Below, piece by piece: positions 6,639 through 10,650 of a stretch of DNA of 10,650 nt. The stretch is from positions 1-10,650 of the forward strand of contig CANJJP010000020.1 in NCBI GenBank assembly GCA_947474485.1, given 5' to 3'. A program made the position numbers and the translations under genes. Every line of letters begins with the position of its first letter. Position 1 is the first letter of the stretch. The notes beneath the pieces were generated by a model. It was not told where the DNA came from. It was given only the letters and a program-made list of their open reading frames with translations, and made no database searches. Origin of the DNA: Bacteroidota bacterium. Its GTDB lineage: Bacteria; Bacteroidota; Bacteroidia; B-17B0; Aurantibacillaceae.

Positions 6639-6668
6639 TTGTCCTAAATTCTAAATTACTACAATTTG
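6639..6668 (+). promoter_or_regulatory. Putative promoter of the dinB-dnaE operon
   Basis: TTG (6639-6641), 18 nt, then TACAATTTG (6660-6668) resemble the Bacteroidota promoter, but the -7 box has three rather than two bases between TA and TTTG, so it is a weaker match. Transcription would begin near 6675, leaving a leader of about 35 nt before the ATG at 6711. The -7 box is embedded in the operator-like palindrome at 6657-6671. Confidence 0.45.
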
Positions 6669-6671
6669 TAG
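6657..6671. promoter_or_regulatory. Second operator-like palindrome, upstream of dinB
   Basis: CTACAA-T-TTGTAG (6659-6671) is a perfect 6-bp inverted repeat. With the two preceding bases it reads TACTA-N6-GTAG and matches the core of the repressor-promoter palindrome (6402-6416) at 12 of 15 positions. A further half-site, TTGTAGTA (6689-6696), is an exact inverted copy of TACTACAA (6657-6664), and TAGTATATT (6692-6700) repeats the first nine bases of the right arm of the repressor operator. This suggests that the same repressor binds both promoters. Confidence 0.55.
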
Positions 6672-6710
6672 CCAAACCGCATCTCTTTTTGTAGTATATT
6701 GCAGTCGTAA

Positions 6711-7895
6711 ATGGACCGTAATATTGTACATATAGATTTAGATTCTTTTTTCGTTTCGGTAGAGCGATTAATTAATCCCAAACTTATGGGTAAACCAGTA
6801 TTAGTAGGTGGTTCGGGCGACAGAGGTGTTGTTGCATCTTGCAGTTACGAGGCTCGTGAATTTGGAATACACTCGGCCATGCCAATGAAAATGGCAAAAC
6901 AATTATGTCCCGAAGCAATTATTGTAAAAGGTGATAGCGGACAATATAGTTATTACTCCAATATGATAACTGATATTATACAAGAAGACGTTCCGCTTTA
7001 CGAAAAAACTTCCATCGATGAATTTTACATTGATTTAAGTGGCATGGATAAATTTTATGGTTCTTATAAAATAGCAACTGAACTTCGACAAAAAATAACA
7101 CGTGAAAGTGGTTTACCTATTTCCTTTGCAATGTCGGAAAACAAAACAGTGTCTAAAATTGGAACTGGCGAAGCAAAACCAAACGGACAAAAACATATTT
7201 TAAAAGGAACTGAAAAAGAATTTCTTGCCCCGCTTTCTATAAAAAAAATACCGATGGTGGGTGATAAAACCTATCAATTACTTCGTGATATGGGTGTAAT
7301 GTGGATTCGTACATTACAAGATATGCCTATTGAATTAATGGAGCAAGTACTTGGGCAAAATGGTCCAGTGATTTGGAGAAAAGCCAACGGCATTGATAAT
7401 TCGCCTGTTGAACCCTATTCAGAACGTAAGTCTATTTCCTCCGAACAAACATTTGAAAAAGACACCATTGATGTAAAAGCAATAAAGGAAATATTAATTA
7501 GTATGGCTGAAAAACTTGCTTTTCAATTACGTACCGAAGAAAAATTAACAGCATGTGTAACGGTAAAAATTCGTTACTCTGATTTTAATACGTACACCAT
7601 GCAAGCTAAACTTCCTTACACATCGCTTGATCACACATTAATTGAGAAGGTGAAGGAATTATTTGATAAGCTTTATCAAAAACGTATGCTTATTCGTTTA
7701 ATTGGAATTCGTTTTAGTCATTTAGTGCAAGGCAGTTACCAATTTAATATGTTTGAAGATACTACTGAGCAAATAAAATTGTATCAAGCAATGGATGCCA
7801 TCCGAAATAAATTTGGAAAAAACGCTATTAGCAGAGCAGTTGGAATAGATGTAAAACACAATGATTTTAATCCATTTAACGGTAAACAACGATAA
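6711..7895 (+). CDS. dinB: Y-family translesion DNA polymerase (Pol IV/DinB-like)
   Basis: This 394-residue polymerase copies past damaged bases with low fidelity. The palm carboxylates are intact: D9 (HIDLDSFF) and D103-E104 (SIDEFYIDL), with F14 at the steric-gate position that excludes ribonucleotides. The fingers segment (SYEAREFGIHSAMP, 45-58), the thumb HhH region (about 175-230) and the little finger (about 240-350) follow in normal order. QFNMF at 344-348 fits the beta-clamp-binding pattern, followed by a conserved tail (KFGKNAISRA). ImuB proteins lack the catalytic acids; this one keeps them, so it is probably an active polymerase. It is the first gene of a likely operon with the DnaE-type gene 94 bp downstream and faces the S24 repressor gene. 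The ATG at 6711 is chosen because the palm motif starts eight residues later; the ribosome-binding site is weak. Confidence 0.92.
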   Translation: MDRNIVHIDLDSFFVSVERLINPKLMGKPVLVGGSGDRGVVASCSYEAREFGIHSAMPMKMAKQLCPEAIIVKGDSGQYSYYSNMITDIIQEDVPLYEKTSIDEFYIDLSGMDKFYGSYKIATELRQKITRESGLPISFAMSENKTVSKIGTGEAKPNGQKHILKGTEKEFLAPLSIKKIPMVGDKTYQLLRDMGVMWIRTLQDMPIELMEQVLGQNGPVIWRKANGIDNSPVEPYSERKSISSEQTFEKDTIDVKAIKEILISMAEKLAFQLRTEEKLTACVTVKIRYSDFNTYTMQAKLPYTSLDHTLIEKVKELFDKLYQKRMLIRLIGIRFSHLVQGSYQFNMFEDTTEQIKLYQAMDAIRNKFGKNAISRAVGIDVKHNDFNPFNGKQR

Positions 7896-7904
7896 TAAAA
7901 ATTC

Positions 7905-7980
7905 ACCACTAAGACACTGAGAACACAGAGATACACTAAGAAAAACATAGTGTCTCTTGATTAGCTAAATCCTTAGTGGT
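7905..7980. repeat. Nested inverted repeat between dinB and dnaE
   Basis: ACCACTAAG (7905-7913) pairs perfectly with CTTAGTGGT (7972-7980). Inside, AGAGATACACTA (7927-7938) pairs with TAGTGTCTCT (7948-7957) apart from a 2-nt bulge. The element occupies almost the whole 94-bp gap and ends 9 bp before the DnaE start codon, so in the transcript it could affect read-through or ribosome access. Its look (CACTAAG and CACAGAG units) is that of a dispersed intergenic palindrome. Confidence 0.65.
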
Positions 7981-7989
7981 AAAGACTAC

Positions 7990-10650
7990 ATGCTTCTCAA
8001 CTGTCACACATATTATAGTTTTTGCTACGGAACTATTTCGATAGATGAAATATTGGAAGAGTTGCCGAAATATGGTTATAAGGAATTTGTAATAAGTGAT
8101 ATTAATAATACATCTGCTTGCTTGGATATTATCCGTAAAGGCACAGAAAAGGGCCTACGACCAATTGCTGGTATTGATTTTAGAAATGGTGTGCAGCAAC
8201 AATATGTGGCTATTGCAAAAAACAATGAAGGATTTAAGGAAATAAATGAATTCTTAACCAATCATTTACATGAAGAAAAAACAGTTGAATCCATTGCCCC
8301 ATCTTTTAAAAATGCATTTGTAATATATCCCTACTCAGCTTACACGGGGCAAGAACTAAGAGATAACGAATACATTGGTATGTCTACAAAAGATATTATC
8401 AGCTACAAATTTCTTTCGAGCAAAATTTCGCATGATAAACTAGTGATACTTCAATCGCTTAGTTTTTTAAATAAAAGAAGTTTTAATGCACATCGTTTGC
8501 TCCGCGCAATTGATAAAAATGTTTTGCTAAGTATGTTGCCCAAAGAAGAACAGGCAACATTAACGGAAGTAATCATAAGCAAAGCAGAGTTACTCGAAGC
8601 CTTTGTAGAATATCCACAAATAATAAAAAACACTGAAGAGCTTTTAGCTAATTGCAACATCCATTTTGATTTCGGGAAATTTGCGAATAAGAACTTAGCA
8701 TTTTATACCGACTCGCTTGCCAATGATATGAAGCTTTTGCGCAAAGAGTGTGAAAAAGGAATTGAACATAGATATGGCAATAATCCTGATAAACAAGTTT
8801 TAGAACGCATAGGAAAAGAATTGCAAATTATAGAGCAAATGAATTTTGCTTCTTACTTTTTAATCAATTGGGATATTATAAAATATGCGCAGCGTAAAAA
8901 TTATTATTACGTTGGAAGAGGCAGTGGCTCTAATAGCATACTTGCTTATTTATTGCGCATAACTGATGTTGACCCAATTGAATTGGATTTATATTTTGAA
9001 CGTTTCATAAATCCACATCGCGCTAATCCGCCAGATTTTGACTTAGATTTTTCGTGGACAGATCGAGATGATGTTACACGGTACATTTTTGAGCGATTTG
9101 GAAAAGATGGCAAAGCCGCATTGGTTGGTTCTTACAGCACTTTTCAAAAAGATGCAGTAATACGTGAATTGGGAAAAGTTTTTGGTTTGCCTCCTGGAGA
9201 AATCGACCGCTTGCAAGCGGCACATAAATACCCCGACATTGATGAATTAGGACAACAAATTTTACGTTATTGCGATTTGATAAAAGGATTTCCTAGTCAT
9301 GCAAGTGTGCATGCAAGTGGAATATTAATTTCACAAGAACCAATTACAACGTATTGCGCAACTAACTTGCCTCAAAAAGGTTATCCTACAACCCAGTTTA
9401 GCATGCTGGAGGCAGAAGATATTGGATTGTATAAATTTGATATTTTAAGTCAGCGCGGCTTAGGAAAAATAAAAGATGCTACTGAATTGGTAAAAGAAAA
9501 TCAAGGAGTAGAAATTGATATACATGAAATTGCGAAATTTAAACAAGACGAAAAAGTAAAATCAATATTAAAAAAAGGAAACACCATTGGCTGCTTTTAT
9601 GTTGAATCGCCTGCAATGAGAATGTTACTCGCCAAACTGAAAGCTGATGATTATTTACGATTGGTTGCTGCAAGTTCGATTATTCGCCCAGGAGTTTCTA
9701 AAAGTGGAATGATGCGTGAGTATATTATTCGTTTTAGAAACAAAGAACTGCAAGAAAAAGCAAGAGTCCAATTACCCGAGTTTTATGATTTGTTACACGA
9801 AACATTCGGCGTAATGGTGTATCAAGAAGATGTAATTAAAGTGGCGCATTTTTTTGCTGGATTAAGCCTTGCTGAAGCCGATTATTTAAGACGGGGCATG
9901 TCGTGGAAATTTAAACAACGAAATGAATTTGCAAAAGTAAAAGAGAATTTTTTTAATAATTGCATCGCAAAAGGACACGATTATGCATTTGTTGAAACCA
10001 TTTGGCTGCAAATAGAAAGCTTTGCTAATTATGCGTTTTCAAAAGGACACTCGGCAAGTTATGCAGTGGAGAGTTATCAAGCTCTATACTTAAAAGCGCA
10101 TTATCCATTAGAGTATATGACTGCTACATTAAACAATGGTGGCGGCTTTTACCGACAAGAACTTTACATACACGAAGCGCGTATGCACGGGGCAATTATT
10201 AAAGCACCATGCATAAACATAAGCGATATAAATTGTGTAATAAAAGGAAAAACAATTTACTTAGGCCTACAAATGATTAATGAATTAGAAGACGAGGTTA
10301 AACTTAACATTTTAACAGAACGAAATAAAAATGGAAGTTTTAAAGACACAAAAGATTTTATAAAACGTGTTCCAATCTCATTTGAGCAAATGCGTTTATT
10401 GGTAAGAGTTGGAGGATTTAATTTTACAAAGAAAAATAAAAAAGAATTGCTTTGGGAAATACACACATTAATATCTCCAATAAAGCGAAAAGATACAAGC
10501 AACGAGCTATTTGAAGTAGTGCACAAAGAATGGAAACTCCCAAACCTAACAAGCAGCGCATTGGATGAGGCTTTTGATGAAATTGAATTGTTAGGCTTTT
10601 CATTATGCTCTCCATTCGAATTATTAAGAGAAAAGATTACAAACACATTA
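7990..10650 (+). CDS. dnaE: DnaE-type DNA polymerase III alpha subunit, second-copy type (3' end outside window)
   Basis: The frame is open for 887 codons to the window edge, so the C-terminus is missing. This is a C-family replicative-type polymerase. Residues 1 to about 210 are a PHP-like domain (LNCHTYYSFCYG). The nucleotide-binding palm loop is VGRGSGSNS (308-316), the catalytic aspartates are D351 and D353 (PDFDLDF) and D484 (YKFDIL), and VMVYQEDV and FSKGHSASYA (683-692) are further family signatures. The PHP domain is degenerate: the usual H-x-H start is N4-C5-H6 and the usual D-H is D37-I38, so metal-dependent proofreading is doubtful. The catalytic aspartates lie about 50 residues earlier than in E. 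coli DnaE. Its place behind a Y-family polymerase and beside an S24 repressor suggests a damage-induced polymerase like DnaE2 (ImuC) rather than the main replicase. The ATG at 7990 begins directly at the PHP motif. Confidence 0.9.
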   Translation, partial: MLLNCHTYYSFCYGTISIDEILEELPKYGYKEFVISDINNTSACLDIIRKGTEKGLRPIAGIDFRNGVQQQYVAIAKNNEGFKEINEFLTNHLHEEKTVESIAPSFKNAFVIYPYSAYTGQELRDNEYIGMSTKDIISYKFLSSKISHDKLVILQSLSFLNKRSFNAHRLLRAIDKNVLLSMLPKEEQATLTEVIISKAELLEAFVEYPQIIKNTEELLANCNIHFDFGKFANKNLAFYTDSLANDMKLLRKECEKGIEHRYGNNPDKQVLERIGKELQIIEQMNFASYFLINWDIIKYAQRKNYYYVGRGSGSNSILAYLLRITDVDPIELDLYFERFINPHRANPPDFDLDFSWTDRDDVTRYIFERFGKDGKAALVGSYSTFQKDAVIRELGKVFGLPPGEIDRLQAAHKYPDIDELGQQILRYCDLIKGFPSHASVHASGILISQEPITTYCATNLPQKGYPTTQFSMLEAEDIGLYKFDILSQRGLGKIKDATELVKENQGVEIDIHEIAKFKQDEKVKSILKKGNTIGCFYVESPAMRMLLAKLKADDYLRLVAASSIIRPGVSKSGMMREYIIRFRNKELQEKARVQLPEFYDLLHETFGVMVYQEDVIKVAHFFAGLSLAEADYLRRGMSWKFKQRNEFAKVKENFFNNCIAKGHDYAFVETIWLQIESFANYAFSKGHSASYAVESYQALYLKAHYPLEYMTATLNNGGGFYRQELYIHEARMHGAIIKAPCINISDINCVIKGKTIYLGLQMINELEDEVKLNILTERNKNGSFKDTKDFIKRVPISFEQMRLLVRVGGFNFTKKNKKELLWEIHTLISPIKRKDTSNELFEVVHKEWKLPNLTSSALDEAFDEIELLGFSLCSPFELLREKITNTL

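Noticed and set aside
6711..7895. ImuB assignment for the Y-family protein
   Set aside because: The catalytic carboxylates (D9, D103, E104) are present, whereas ImuB proteins have lost them; Pol IV/DinB-like is the better name.
8076..10646. Several minus-strand open frames across 8076-10646
   Set aside because: All lie antisense to the continuous DnaE-type reading frame, which has no internal stop and carries family motifs throughout.

Overview
The window looks like chromosomal DNA of a Bacteroidota bacterium. It is AT-rich, the best promoter match is of the Bacteroidota type (TTG, about 20 bp, then TAnnTTTG), Shine-Dalgarno sequences are weak, and the encoded proteins look like Bacteroidota families. 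Genus and species cannot be read from it.

Layout: (1) Positions 46-749 are a transposon graveyard. An IS3-family left end with an intact orfA and its frameshift heptamer stops a few codons into orfB and is joined directly to the 3' part of an IS1380-type transposase that carries two frameshifts. (2) Positions 789-2411 (minus) encode an exported subtilisin-like S8 protease with an unusually long insert between its catalytic Asp and His. (3) Positions 2664-4028 (minus) encode a cystathionine beta-synthase/cysteine synthase-type PLP enzyme with a C-terminal CBS-domain pair. (4) Positions 4122-10650 look like a DNA-repair and mutagenesis locus. On the minus strand lie a DEDDh exonuclease-GIY-YIG fusion with UvrC-like cysteines and, upstream of it, an XRE-HTH/S24 (LexA/CI-like) self-cleaving repressor. 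Divergently, on the plus strand, lie a Y-family polymerase (dinB-like) and a DnaE-type polymerase that runs off the right edge.

The most interesting part is the 331-bp divergent intergenic region (6380-6710). A perfect 10-bp inverted repeat with a 7-bp spacer exactly fills the gap between the -33 and -7 elements of the repressor's own promoter. Its core, TACTA-N6-GTAG, recurs at the putative promoter of the polymerase operon. This predicts an autoregulated, SOS-like switch in which the S24 repressor controls itself and a Pol Y plus DnaE cassette. The cassette resembles ImuB-DnaE2, but no imuA is present and the Y-family protein keeps its catalytic residues and a clamp-binding motif. The neighbouring exonuclease/GIY-YIG gene may belong to the same response.

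Four of the intergenic gaps (2412-2663, 5508-5614, 6380-6710, 7896-7989) carry long inverted repeats. Three of these look like dispersed palindromic intergenic elements; the ones in 6380-6710 look like operators. No tRNA, rRNA or CRISPR array was seen.
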